This document shows, piece by piece, positions 10,153 to 17,678 of a stretch of 64,000 bases of DNA (its first letter is position 1; each line of letters opens with the position of its first letter). The notes under the pieces were generated by a model. The model made no database searches and had not been told where the DNA came from. It saw nothing but the letters and a program-made list of their open reading frames with translations. The position numbers were made by a program, and so were the translations under genes. Source of the DNA: Mesorhizobium sp. Z1-4 (GTDB taxonomy: Bacteria; Pseudomonadota; Alphaproteobacteria; Rhizobiales; Rhizobiaceae); contig NZ_RCIO01000002.1 in assembly GCF_004000235.1 (NCBI RefSeq), forward strand, positions 504-64,503, given 5' to 3'.

Positions 10153-10791
10153 TCAGATTTCCACAAGATGGTCGTTGAGTTCGTTTTCGTCGCCGGTGGC
10201 TGGCGGAAACGCTTCCGCCAGCATGTCGCCACAGGCGCGGACCGCTTCTTCATAGCCTTCCGCCAGCTCGCCTTTGGCTGCGCGGGCGACCAGATTGGAA
10301 ACGACAGCGTCCCACTTTTCCTGAGCTACATGAGCGTTGATGCCGGCATCGGCGACAACCTCGGCGTAGCGTTCGGCCAGCGAGAGAAAAATCAGCACGC
10401 CGGTGCGATTTTCCGTCACGTGGATGTTGCGCGCGAGGAACTGCTCGATCGCGTTGCGGTGGGCGCGCCGGTAGCGCAACGCCCGCGGTACCAGCCTGAT
10501 GCGCAGAGCAGGCCATCGCCACAGAAGGAGCAGGGCGGTCGCAAACGACAGGAGCTGGGCGGCGGCAAACTGCCACATCGGCAGGATGACCCACATGCTC
10601 ACCAGCGCGACAGCCGCAATCAGGCTCGCCAGCATCAGCGCTACGGTGACCGCGAAGGCGGCGGGGTAGAAGTAGCCGTCGCTGCTTCGGGCCAGAACGC
10701 AGATGATTTCGCCCGAGGTGCGGCCCTCGGCTTCGCGAATGGCATCCGCGACGCGGCGGTGCTGCTCGGTGGTAAGAACGCTTCGGGTCAT
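10153..10791 (-). CDS. TPM-domain membrane protein (YgcG-like, downstream paralog)
   Basis: 212 residues from the ATG at 10791 (MTRSVLTTEQHRRVADAIREAEG). An upstream in-frame start is rejected because the 49 extra residues are only the antisense-frame reading of the low-complexity Ser/Gly tail of the gene before it. The protein has a TPM-type start (TSGEIICVLARSSDGY), two hydrophobic segments in residues about 40-85, then the second half of the fold (TGVLIFLSLAERYAEVVADAGINAHV). The gene follows the first TPM gene by 10 bases and lemA by less than 1 kb, so the three form an operon. LemA/TPM clusters act at the envelope; the molecular role is unclear. Confidence 0.85.
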   Translation of the reverse strand: MTRSVLTTEQHRRVADAIREAEGRTSGEIICVLARSSDGYFYPAAFAVTVALMLASLIAAVALVSMWVILPMWQFAAAQLLSFATALLLLWRWPALRIRLVPRALRYRRAHRNAIEQFLARNIHVTENRTGVLIFLSLAERYAEVVADAGINAHVAQEKWDAVVSNLVARAAKGELAEGYEEAVRACGDMLAEAFPPATGDENELNDHLVEI

Positions 10792-10801
10792 CGACTTCCC
10801 C

Positions 10802-11629
10802 CTACCAGCTGCCCGAAGAGCCGCCGCCGCCGGACGAACCGCCGCCGCCCGAAAAGCTGCTGCTGCTCGAACTCGACGACCAGCTGCTGCCGGACGAGCT
10901 GCTGCGCCCGGAAGAACCGGAGCTGCCGTAGCTGACATTGATGCCCAGCCATCGATAACGGCCCGGTGCTATCTTGCGGCCGAAGATCGGCGCGAAGATC
11001 GCGAACAGAATGGAACCGCCAAACAGGCCGCCCCACAGGATGAAGAACAGGATGACGGGTATGAACTCCCACCAGACGTCCTGTTGTTCCTCGTAACGCT
11101 CTGCCCGCGCTTCCAATTCGGCGGCGTTGCCTTCGAGTACGAGAATGATGTCGTCGACCGCCTTGCTGATGCCGCCTGAAAAATCGCCGGCGCGGAACGC
11201 GGGTACCATGGTGTTTTCGATGATCAGCTTGGCGTGCAGGTCGGTCAGCGTGCCTTCCAGCCCGTAGCCGACCTCAATGCGCATGCGCCGGTCCTCAACC
11301 GCGACGAGGAGCAGTATGCCGTTATCCTCGTCGGCCTGGCCAAGGCCCCATGCGCGAAACAGGCGGTTCGCGTAGGGCTCGATCGCCTCGCCGCCAAGAT
11401 TGGCTATGGTAGCAACCACGATCTGGTCGGACGATTTGTCCTCGAAGGCCGCAAGACGGGCGGTCAGCGCGGTTTCGGTTGCGGCGTCGATAATGCCGGC
11501 ATTGTCGACCACGCGGCCGGTGAGCGACGGCAGCGACTGGGCGAAGGCAATGCCCGCGAAAGCGATGAACAGCAGCGTGAAGGCTGCCGCAGGCAGGCCG
11601 GTACGATATTGCCTGTTGGCGGGAGTCAC
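10802..11629 (-). CDS. TPM-domain (YgcG family) membrane protein with Ser/Gly tail
   Basis: 275 residues. A signal peptide (FTLLFIAFAGIAFA, cleavage before QSLPS) precedes the TPM domain: VDNAGIIDAATETALTARL, then SDQIVVATIANLGG, then NGILLLVAVEDRRMRIEVGYGLEGTLTD, the diagnostic block of the family. One membrane segment follows near residues 185-215 (IPVILFFILWGGLFGG). The tail is a run of about 45 Ser/Gly residues ending GGSSGSW, which is usual for this family. The domain resembles plant TLP18.3 phosphatase folds, but phosphatase activity here is not shown. It lies 12 bases after lemA. Confidence 0.9.
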   Translation of the reverse strand: MTPANRQYRTGLPAAAFTLLFIAFAGIAFAQSLPSLTGRVVDNAGIIDAATETALTARLAAFEDKSSDQIVVATIANLGGEAIEPYANRLFRAWGLGQADEDNGILLLVAVEDRRMRIEVGYGLEGTLTDLHAKLIIENTMVPAFRAGDFSGGISKAVDDIILVLEGNAAELEARAERYEEQQDVWWEFIPVILFFILWGGLFGGSILFAIFAPIFGRKIAPGRYRWLGINVSYGSSGSSGRSSSSGSSWSSSSSSSSFSGGGGSSGGGGSSGSW

Positions 11630-11641
11630 GGTTTTGGCCGC

Positions 11642-12274
11642 TCAGCCGTTGTTGTTGAAGTCAACCTTCGGCACTTCCATCTTGTCTTCGTCGATCGTGA
11701 ACGTGGCGAATGGCTCATTGTCGGTGAACCACAGATTCGCCCAGAGTACCGAGGGGAAGGTGCGCAGCGAGGTGTTGTAGACGCGCACCGCCTCAATGTA
11801 GTCGCGGCGGGCAACCGCGATGCGGTTCTCCGTGCCTTCCAGCTGCGCCTGCAGCGCCAGATAGTTCTGGCTGGATTTCAGGTCGGGGTAACTTTCCACC
11901 ACGGCCAGCAGACGCGACAGCGCTCCGGTCAGATTGGCCTGGCCTTCCTGAAACGCCTGCAGCGCCTCGGGATTGGACAGCATCTCGGGCGAAATTTGCA
12001 CCGAGGTTGCCTGGGCGCGGGCCTCGACCACCGCCGTCAGCACTTCGCGCTCCTGCGCGGCGAATGCCTTCACGGTTTCAACGAGGTTGGGAATCAGGTC
12101 GGCGCGACGCTGATACTGGTTGAGCACCTCGCTCCAGGCCGCCTTGGCCCGTTCCTCGTTGGTTGGAATGGTGTTGTAGCCGCAGCCGGCAAGAAGCGGT
12201 GCGGCCACGAGCAGAAACAGAAGTGCCCGCATCGGGCCGGAAATCGTGGCTGCCATCACGCTGCGCGCCGTCAT
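11642..12274 (-). CDS. lemA: LemA family lipoprotein
   Basis: 210 residues from the ATG at 12274, chosen because GGAGG sits six bases upstream; a tandem ATG at 12277 is too close to it. A longer frame running into the tRNA-Ser gene is not credible. The N-terminus is a lipoprotein signal with lipobox LLAGC (Cys31). The LemA core follows: long helices with NQYQRRADLIPNLVETVKAFAAQEREVLTAVVEARA and LTGALSRLLAVVESYPDLKSSQNYLALQAQLEGTENRIAVARRDYIEAVRVYNTSLRTFPS, the family signature. It heads the lemA-TPM-TPM operon. Confidence 0.93.
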   Translation of the reverse strand: MTARSVMAATISGPMRALLFLLVAAPLLAGCGYNTIPTNEERAKAAWSEVLNQYQRRADLIPNLVETVKAFAAQEREVLTAVVEARAQATSVQISPEMLSNPEALQAFQEGQANLTGALSRLLAVVESYPDLKSSQNYLALQAQLEGTENRIAVARRDYIEAVRVYNTSLRTFPSVLWANLWFTDNEPFATFTIDEDKMEVPKVDFNNNG

Positions 12275-12434
12275 CATGGTCCTCCGAAGGGTATGAACAG
12301 CGTGCACAGTAGCCGCAAAAGCCGACGCTGGAAATGTCAGAAAGAGCAGCAGGTGCGCGGCCCAGAATTGCGCTTGTAACGCCACGTTCAAGCGGTTATG
12401 TGTGCGCCCCGGCCTGCACAGGCGGCCATTTCGC

Positions 12435-12524
12435 GGAGAGGTGGCTGAGTGGTTGAAAGCACCGCACTCGAAATGCGGCATACTCGCAAGGGTATCGGGG
12501 GTTCGAATCCCTCCCTCTCCGCCA
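12435..12524 (+). tRNA. tRNA-Ser (anticodon CGA)
   Basis: 90 nt with long variable arm: acceptor GGAGAGG/CCTCTCC, anticodon stem CCGCA/TGCGG around CTCGAAA (anticodon CGA, reads UCG), T-loop GTTCGAATC, encoded CCA at 12522-12524. Its 3' end is the integration site of the element to the right: bases 12508-12528 recur at 23265-23285. Confidence 0.97.
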
Positions 12525-12528
12525 TTTT
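12508..12528 (+). repeat. attL: 21-bp direct repeat in tRNA-Ser 3' end
   Basis: Bases 12508-12528 (core TCCCTCCCTCTCCGCCA then TTTT) are identical to 23265-23285. The repeat covers the T-arm/acceptor 3' side of the tRNA and four bases beyond, the standard attachment site of tRNA-targeting tyrosine integrases. Confidence 0.93.
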
Positions 12529-12620
12529 ATTGGCTCCCGTCTAATGTATTGATTTTGCGTCTAAATTGATCGGACTCGGCAACTCCGGTGCCCCAGGCCG
12601 GTGCCCCAACAAGTCGATCT

Positions 12621-13205
12621 TTAGACGATCAGGAAGCTTGGATAGGCGGTATCGTCCAAACTGAGGAACCGTCGCTTGATCCCCATCTCATTCGTCACTT
12701 TTTTCAGATCAGTGGTCTTCGTGAACCTTAGCAGCCGGTAGTAGTGCACCACACAGATCAGCAGAGCCCCAACTGCATTGACCGTGTGTTGTAGGTTTGC
12801 CTCGGAAAAGTTTGCGTCGCGCTGGTGCTTCACTTTGTTATTGGCTCTCCACCAATCCGGGTTAGCCGGCGGGTGACGTGTCCAATTATCGAAGGGCGCG
12901 AAACTCATACCATATCGGGCAATATGACACTTCTCGTGAGCGACATCAGGATAGTTCTTCATCACGACTTCCTGGTACTCGACTATGTTCGAACGGGGCG
13001 CGGATGAATCGAGCAAATCACATATCATCTTGAGAACTACATCGACCTCGGAAGAGGCGGCGATTAATAGATGGGCTAGCTCAATGCTATAGGTTCCATA
13101 ATTGTCTTTGTTAAACTCAACGAACCGCGCAACCTGTTGGAGGTCCTGTTCGATGGCTTCGTAGTAGTTCAGATGCACTGGGCTCGCGTTCGCTGTTATC
13201 ACCAT
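12621..13205 (-). CDS. HEPN-like hypothetical protein of the island
   Basis: 194 residues from the ATG at 13205. A much longer frame upstream would run antisense through the divergent gene at 13379 and is rejected. The protein is helical, with IELAHLLIAASSEVDVVLKMICDLL and a segment DWWRANNKVKHQRDANF. This contains R-x6-H (Arg120, His127), which fits the R-x4-6-H active-site motif of HEPN ribonucleases, often met in defence and toxin genes. Assignment rests on that motif and the helical pattern only. It is the first gene inside attL, read toward the tRNA. A decayed copy of this gene lies outside attR (23410-23571). Confidence 0.6.
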   Translation of the reverse strand: MVITANASPVHLNYYEAIEQDLQQVARFVEFNKDNYGTYSIELAHLLIAASSEVDVVLKMICDLLDSSAPRSNIVEYQEVVMKNYPDVAHEKCHIARYGMSFAPFDNWTRHPPANPDWWRANNKVKHQRDANFSEANLQHTVNAVGALLICVVHYYRLLRFTKTTDLKKVTNEMGIKRRFLSLDDTAYPSFLIV

Positions 13206-13378
13206 AGGAAATGGCTCCGCCTTACGTTCTGAGGGGCAAGATAGCCTACGACATGCGGTTGCCCCTAGCGCCCTAGCTATCTTGTGTACTGGCTGGAATG
13301 AAATTGCGGCTGTCGGTTGCCTCTTGCAATCAGATAGAGGACGCGCGGGCGGCGGACTTGTTACCTTGGGAGGGGCGA

Positions 13379-14086
13379 ATGACACCGGAAGAGTTACGCG
13401 CGGCATTGGCGGAAATGCGCTCGACATTGATCGCGGTCGCAACAGGGGGGCCACGTATTGGCGAAGTGAATGACCGCTACCGCCAACAGTTTGAAGAGGT
13501 TGATGCCGCGCTTGGCCGGCTAGGTGTCGAGAATACTCTGCCCTATCGTGACCTCTGGCAGTGGTACGGGAGGTGGAGCAGCGGGGACCTACCGAGCTAT
13601 CAGTCGCGCCGGATTCACATCGCGGAGATTGTTGATCCCCTAGTTGCATCGCTTCGATTCAATTCTCCGACTTCCCCACCAGAGCCTACTGGCTGGGCCA
13701 AGGTAGACCGCACGGTGGGCAAAGCTCGACTGCAACTGGAATCAAGCGCGGAGGAGGAAGATTATCAGCTGGTCGGCACTTTGTGCCGTGAGGCTTTGAT
13801 ATCCCTCGCGCAAGCAGTGTTTGATGGAACACGGCACCGGGCCATCGACGGCGTTCAAATCAGCGCATCCGATTTTAAGCGCATGATCGAGGCGTACATA
13901 AGGACCGAGCTTGCCGGTGATGCATTCGAAGATCAGCGGCGACATGCCCGTGCGGCATACGACTTGGCGAACAATCTGCAACACAGGAGGACTGCTGGCT
14001 TTCGCCTCGCTGCGATGTGCTTGGAGGCCACGACTTCTGTCGTAAACATCGTTTCTATTGTATCTGGACGCCGCGATCCCGCTTAG
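13379..14086 (+). CDS. Hypothetical island protein, divergent from the HEPN-like gene
   Basis: 235 residues from the ATG at 13379, chosen because GGGAGGGG lies just upstream. The N-terminal half begins with helix MTPEELRAALAEMRSTLIAVATGG and has a charged region. The C-terminal half VGTLCREALISLAQAVFDG, DFKRMIEAYIRTELAGDAFEDQRRHARAAYDLANNLQHRRTAGFRLAAMCLEATTSVVNIVSIVSGRR is a helical bundle. The NLQHRRTA segment and the helical spacing recall HEPN-like or abortive-infection C-terminal domains, but no catalytic motif is certain. It is divergent from the HEPN-like gene over 173 bases, which suggests a shared control region. Function unknown. Confidence 0.7.
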   Translation: MTPEELRAALAEMRSTLIAVATGGPRIGEVNDRYRQQFEEVDAALGRLGVENTLPYRDLWQWYGRWSSGDLPSYQSRRIHIAEIVDPLVASLRFNSPTSPPEPTGWAKVDRTVGKARLQLESSAEEEDYQLVGTLCREALISLAQAVFDGTRHRAIDGVQISASDFKRMIEAYIRTELAGDAFEDQRRHARAAYDLANNLQHRRTAGFRLAAMCLEATTSVVNIVSIVSGRRDPA

Positions 14087-14499
14087 CCGCCCGGCGGCTC
14101 CAGCTCCGAATAATAGCTATAGCGTGGTCCGCTTTGCCCTTCACGCGGTATGGAGGTGTCGGCATCCCCTTTGAGCTTGACGATCTCCCGCTCGCTATCG
14201 TCGCCAAGCCGGACCAAGGGGGCCTCGTAGTTGGGGTAGACATGAAGCGACTCAGGCCGGTTTCCCGATAGGTCGCGAAACGCAGCAGCGAACTGCCGGG
14301 AAGGCTTCAAACCTGCGGTGACCTGCAGCGGTTTTGAGGACACCGAGACAGGGTATGTAACTGAGCGGGAGAGTGCGAGCGTGACGACGGCGCGTCCAGC
14401 TGGCGCACAGGCAACTTCCATGTAAGAAAGGATGGATAGATTCATTAGGTCGGTGCCGTGGATGATTTGCGCGGCGATGATCAAGTCGCAATGCGTCAC
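14083..14499 (-). CDS. Hypothetical small island protein
   Basis: 138 residues from GTG 14499, or 120 from ATG 14445; neither has a clear ribosome site. Codon use on this strand looks genuine (ordinary third-position GC, no stops), and the stop overlaps the stop of the convergent gene at 14086. The sequence has VVTLALSRSVTYPVSVSS near residue 45 and a polar C-terminal half ending SYYSELEPPGG. There is no domain I recognise. The start lies five bases from that of the divergent gene at 14505, so at least one of the two starts may be wrong. Confidence 0.45.
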   Translation of the reverse strand: MTHCDLIIAAQIIHGTDLMNLSILSYMEVACAPAGRAVVTLALSRSVTYPVSVSSKPLQVTAGLKPSRQFAAAFRDLSGNRPESLHVYPNYEAPLVRLGDDSEREIVKLKGDADTSIPREGQSGPRYSYYSELEPPGG

Positions 14500-14504
14500 C
14501 GAAA

Positions 14505-15056
14505 ATGATCAAGGGCTACATCGACGTGAAATCTACGGTTGGCGCGGCATTTGGCGCGGTGATGATGTGTGCTGGCATCAGTGCTTCGGCACATGCGGAG
14601 TGGTTTGCTCATCTAGACAGCGCAGATCGGCTCATCATCACTGGCGTTGCGACCAATAACGACGGCCTACTGTCGGCTCTCATGTTGACTTGTGTGGGCG
14701 GTCGTTTGGTCGCGGAGATTTCAACCCAACACAACGCGGACAGCGACGATCTGCCGTTTTACACTGGCACAAAGGTTGTATTGGGTTACAAGACGCGGGA
14801 AGGCGCCCCACGGAAAATGGGGCTCGATGGCACACCGGTAGTGTTGCCTGGAGGCATACTGGGCATTGTCGTCGCACTATCAGATGAACAATCCGAGGCC
14901 ATCTATACGTCCATAGGTAGGGGTAACCGCCTTGATGTTGAGCTGGTTCATCCGGAGCTGATCTACGACGTTGGCGTGAAGAAGGTTTATTCTGGGGGAT
15001 TCACAACAGCGTTCCTGGCTATGCACGATCACTGCTCGGGGCTCACGGAGCGCTAA
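14505..15056 (+). CDS. Hypothetical exported island protein
   Basis: 183 residues. The N-terminus is a Sec signal with a hydrophobic core (VGAAFGAVMMCAGISASAHA, cleavage likely before EWFAHL). The mature part has two or three cysteines (LTCVGG, HDHCSG) and a central LPFYTGTKVVLGYKTREG segment, so it is probably a small beta-rich periplasmic protein. The start with a preceding AAAA lacks a strong Shine-Dalgarno. No family recognised. It is convergent with the polymerase-like gene. Confidence 0.6.
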   Translation: MIKGYIDVKSTVGAAFGAVMMCAGISASAHAEWFAHLDSADRLIITGVATNNDGLLSALMLTCVGGRLVAEISTQHNADSDDLPFYTGTKVVLGYKTREGAPRKMGLDGTPVVLPGGILGIVVALSDEQSEAIYTSIGRGNRLDVELVHPELIYDVGVKKVYSGGFTTAFLAMHDHCSGLTER

Positions 15057-15234
15057 ATGATCGTGAGGCATCCAGCGTTCATGTAGCGGCTCAGATAGGC
15101 GCTCAGGAAGCGTCCTAGACAAAAGGAACTTGGCTAGCCCACAAATGGCTGCGTTTTCGAGTTCGACCTGCTGAGGGCAGGCCTAGTGCTCCTGCTACCC
15201 AAAGGTGCTTTGTCGATTACAACCGTAGTCTGAA

Positions 15235-16452
15235 TTATGTCGCGGACTTAATGGTGACGGGTAGCGCAAAGTTGATTCGGTCGCGGGCCGCGCCTTCCAT
15301 CGTCCGTATCGCAAAATCTGACATAGTCCACGGCACCATCATCCCATCATGCATCGGCAGTGCAGGAACGCCCTGACGCATCAGCTCGCGCATAGTCGCC
15401 AGAAGGATGCGGCTTTCAGTGAACATCAGGTCCAAACCTTTGTCGCACTCAAAGAGCCCGCTCAGCTCTGGGTAACGATCGGCGAAGGCCTGGCGGACAC
15501 GCTTGGCGTTCCAACCAGACGGCAGCTGCTTTCGGACGCGGGCCGGCAGCACCTTCATGTCTTTCGGATATGAGAGCAGAGCGGAGAATGCCGCCTTTGC
15601 GCCCTCGCGGTGTCCCTCCAGGCCGGGTATGGCATAGAGATCGCCGTCCGGTGCTTTGAGCCCTAGATGCGCGTAGGCAAGGCGCGGGAACATGCTGGCA
15701 TAGTCTAGATCAGCGATCGGCTCTCCGTTGATCCTGAGGCGGTGGCGTTCGGTGGCCTTGAGGGTCATCCAGAAGCCACCATAGAGCCGGCCATGCTGAT
15801 TGAACGTTTTGGGGTCGCCTTTACGTTTGAGCAGGAAGTAGCGGATCAGCCGAAAGGGCGGCACCTCGCCACCTTCTAAGGTGATCTCTTGCTTGCCGAG
15901 GAAGGCGTTGATCTCCTCCAACTCTTTCCGCATTCGGCGGGTCTCGGCGGTGTCGTCATAGTCGGTTGGGACCTTAGGTTGTTTCCTTCCAGCAATCCTG
16001 GGTTTGTTTGGTCGAGCGGCCAGTCTGATCAGCTCCTCGCCTTCGGCCTTCACCACATCCGCGAGAGACACAGCGGGATCGAGGAGCTGGTGCTTTAAGC
16101 GTCCGATGGCGAGGATCGTGGTGCGCAGCTTCTTGAACTCTCCACCCTTCCGGTGAATGAGGCCGGTCACTTCGAGCACCCTAAGCACGTCTGACAGCCG
16201 CCGCATGCCCTTCCTGTCGTAGCGCGTCTTCCTGAGATGCCTCAGGCCAACCACCAGGCGGGAGCCTTTAGGCCTTGTCCGATGCAGCACCATCAGGTTT
16301 GCCATCAGGGTTGGGATGATCGTGGCAATGCCTTCACGTAGCTCTGAGCGAGCTTGGCGGCCCTTTGGGGATAGCTCATGGATGACCGCTTCGACGTAAC
16401 CTGATGTCCAATGCTGGGCGGCGGGGCTCAAGGTTAGCCAGGGGTCGAACAT
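15235..16452 (-). CDS. Divergent family-A DNA-polymerase-like protein
   Basis: 405 residues from ATG 16452; the same frame is open to GTG 16596 (453 residues). The upstream part falls in a repeat whose two other copies carry stops in this frame, so the shorter form is preferred. Residues below are counted from 16596. A winged-helix-like region (about 120-165, RKGMRRLSDVLRVLEVTGLIHRKGG) is followed by a palm-like region. Motif A-like DLDYASMFPRLAY (Asp298) resembles the DYSxxELRxxA motif of PolA. Motif B-like R330-x3-K334 ends in LLSYP, and motif C-like LPMHDGMMVP (His416-Asp417) resembles the VHDE motif. There is no exonuclease domain and no YxDD reverse-transcriptase motif. It could be a replication protein of the element or a defence polymerase. 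The motif match is seen; activity is inference. Confidence 0.65.
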   Translation of the reverse strand: MFDPWLTLSPAAQHWTSGYVEAVIHELSPKGRQARSELREGIATIIPTLMANLMVLHRTRPKGSRLVVGLRHLRKTRYDRKGMRRLSDVLRVLEVTGLIHRKGGEFKKLRTTILAIGRLKHQLLDPAVSLADVVKAEGEELIRLAARPNKPRIAGRKQPKVPTDYDDTAETRRMRKELEEINAFLGKQEITLEGGEVPPFRLIRYFLLKRKGDPKTFNQHGRLYGGFWMTLKATERHRLRINGEPIADLDYASMFPRLAYAHLGLKAPDGDLYAIPGLEGHREGAKAAFSALLSYPKDMKVLPARVRKQLPSGWNAKRVRQAFADRYPELSGLFECDKGLDLMFTESRILLATMRELMRQGVPALPMHDGMMVPWTMSDFAIRTMEGAARDRINFALPVTIKSAT

Positions 16453-16469
16453 CAGGTCTTTGGGGTCGG

Positions 16470-16954
16470 GATGATCGATCCCATCTTCATCATCCCCATC
16501 CAGAAGGGCGACCTCAAGCACGGCAGACCCAGAGCCGGCCAGGAGCAGCCACCAGAAGGTATAGGGGCGCGATAATTGGCATCGGGTTGGAGACACCAGG
16601 ACAATGCATTGAGGCGGTGCTTAAGGTCTTAATTGAGTGGGCCATGCGGTGGCTGGGAGATGGGATGGTCGATCTCCCCTCATCTCCATCCGCTTCCCGA
16701 AGCCAATACTTCAAGCACGACTGCGGGCGGAGGCAAGAGGGACGCCGCTTAGAGGGTATAGGGGCGCGATAATTCTCATGTGGATTGCGGCATAAAGCCG
16801 GCACCAGGGACACTAGATGATTGGCTTCAGGCGGCGCTCTGGGTAGCAAGAAGGCGGGATGGTCGATCCCCTTCCATCTCCTTCTACTCTTCAAGCCTGC
16901 ACCCTGAGAGCCCACCAGAGGGCGCCGCCTAGAGGGTATAGGGGCGCGTTATTT
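16470..16954. repeat. Three degenerate tandem repeats upstream of the polymerase-like gene
   Basis: The strongly conserved core TATAGGGGCGCGATAATT occurs at 16560-16577, 16757-16774 and (two mismatches) 16937-16954, so the period is 197 then 180 bases. The 66 bases up to each core align without gaps, and each copy also carries a GGGATGRTCGATC element about 100 bases before the core. In the outer two copies the polymerase reading frame has stops. Possible roles: iterons of a replication origin, a multi-operator promoter, or templates or leaders for the adjacent gene. The 412 bases between the two neighbouring genes hold nothing else I can identify. Confidence 0.75.
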
Positions 16955-17008
16955 GGGAGCCGCCAATCTCGAAGGATGTCATTGCGTAGGCCGCTGATAT
17001 CCGATGTC

Positions 17009-17620
17009 TCAAGCGACTAGCTCCTCAATGCTACGGCCATCCAAGGCGAACGCTGCGATGTCGTCCAGGCGGCGGCCAAGATGTCTCAGCACATTGCCTT
17101 CCGATCGCGGATACTTCGAAGGGAGCGGGAAGCCAGATGTTGTCTTATGCGTTCCGCTTGCCAGCCGGTGCACCACCTTGGCCATTTGCACTCGTCGGAA
17201 CTCGCGCTGCCGCTCATCGATGCCACGCGCCTCGCAGCACATGGCGACCGCAAGGATACGCTCCAGGATCACTGCGGGGTCTATTCCTGCCTTGCGCAGC
17301 CTCGCCAGCGCGAAGTTGGCCCGTTCCTTGGGTGGCCTGCCCCGGATGCTATAGGCGTTCTCCCAAGGCCCTGCATTCTGCATCAGCCCTTCGATGGATG
17401 AGATGGCGCGGCTGATCCTGAAGTCGTCTCGGTTGCCGCGTATCCATGCTCTGGCAGCCTTACGGTGCGGTTCCAGCTCGGCGGCGGTCAGACTGCGGAA
17501 CCAATAGGAACCGTGGCGTCGGTGGAACTCGACGTGGTGCTTGCAGTAGCGAGCGGAGTGACCGTTGCCGGCAGCCGCTTGGGTGGGCCGTGTACATCCG
17601 GGGAGAGTGCAACGGGACAT
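17009..17620 (-). CDS. Hypothetical protein with N-terminal Cys/His cluster
   Basis: 203 residues. The N-terminus MSRCTLPGCTRP then RYCKHHVEFHRRHGSYW gives C-x4-C ... C-x2-H, a likely zinc site resembling those of recombination-directionality or homing-type small proteins. The remainder is basic and helical (LTAAELEPHRKAARAWIRG, GRPPKERANFALARLRKAGIDPAVILERILAVAMCCEARGI). It lies upstream of the repeats and the polymerase-like gene in the same direction and is probably co-inherited with it. DNA binding is plausible; the function is unknown. Confidence 0.65.
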   Translation of the reverse strand: MSRCTLPGCTRPTQAAAGNGHSARYCKHHVEFHRRHGSYWFRSLTAAELEPHRKAARAWIRGNRDDFRISRAISSIEGLMQNAGPWENAYSIRGRPPKERANFALARLRKAGIDPAVILERILAVAMCCEARGIDERQREFRRVQMAKVVHRLASGTHKTTSGFPLPSKYPRSEGNVLRHLGRRLDDIAAFALDGRSIEELVA

Positions 17621-17678
17621 CTCAGTGACAGTGGTCCTTAAGCCATTCTCGGCGTGGTGGAAGCGTGCCTACCGTCCG

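Noticed and set aside
10792-10938. 5' extension of the second TPM gene (Ala/Arg-rich)
   Set aside because: It overlaps the Ser/Gly tail of the upstream gene in another frame; the ATG at 10791 gives a normal domain start.
13206-13649. N-terminal extension of the HEPN-like protein by 148 residues
   Set aside because: It runs antisense through the start of the divergent gene, which has a good ribosome site at 13379, and has no domain character.
15039-15053. 14-base sequence GGCTCACGGAGCGC repeated at 20742-20755
   Set aside because: Two copies only, in unrelated contexts (a coding end and a gap); no inverted ends or duplicated flanks to suggest a mobile unit.
15235-16596. Reverse transcriptase or diversity-generating element
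   Set aside because: There is no YxDD motif and no template/variable repeat pair; the motifs fit PolA better.
16560-16954. CRISPR array
   Set aside because: Only three core copies, 180-197 bases apart and part of longer degenerate units; no cas genes in the window.
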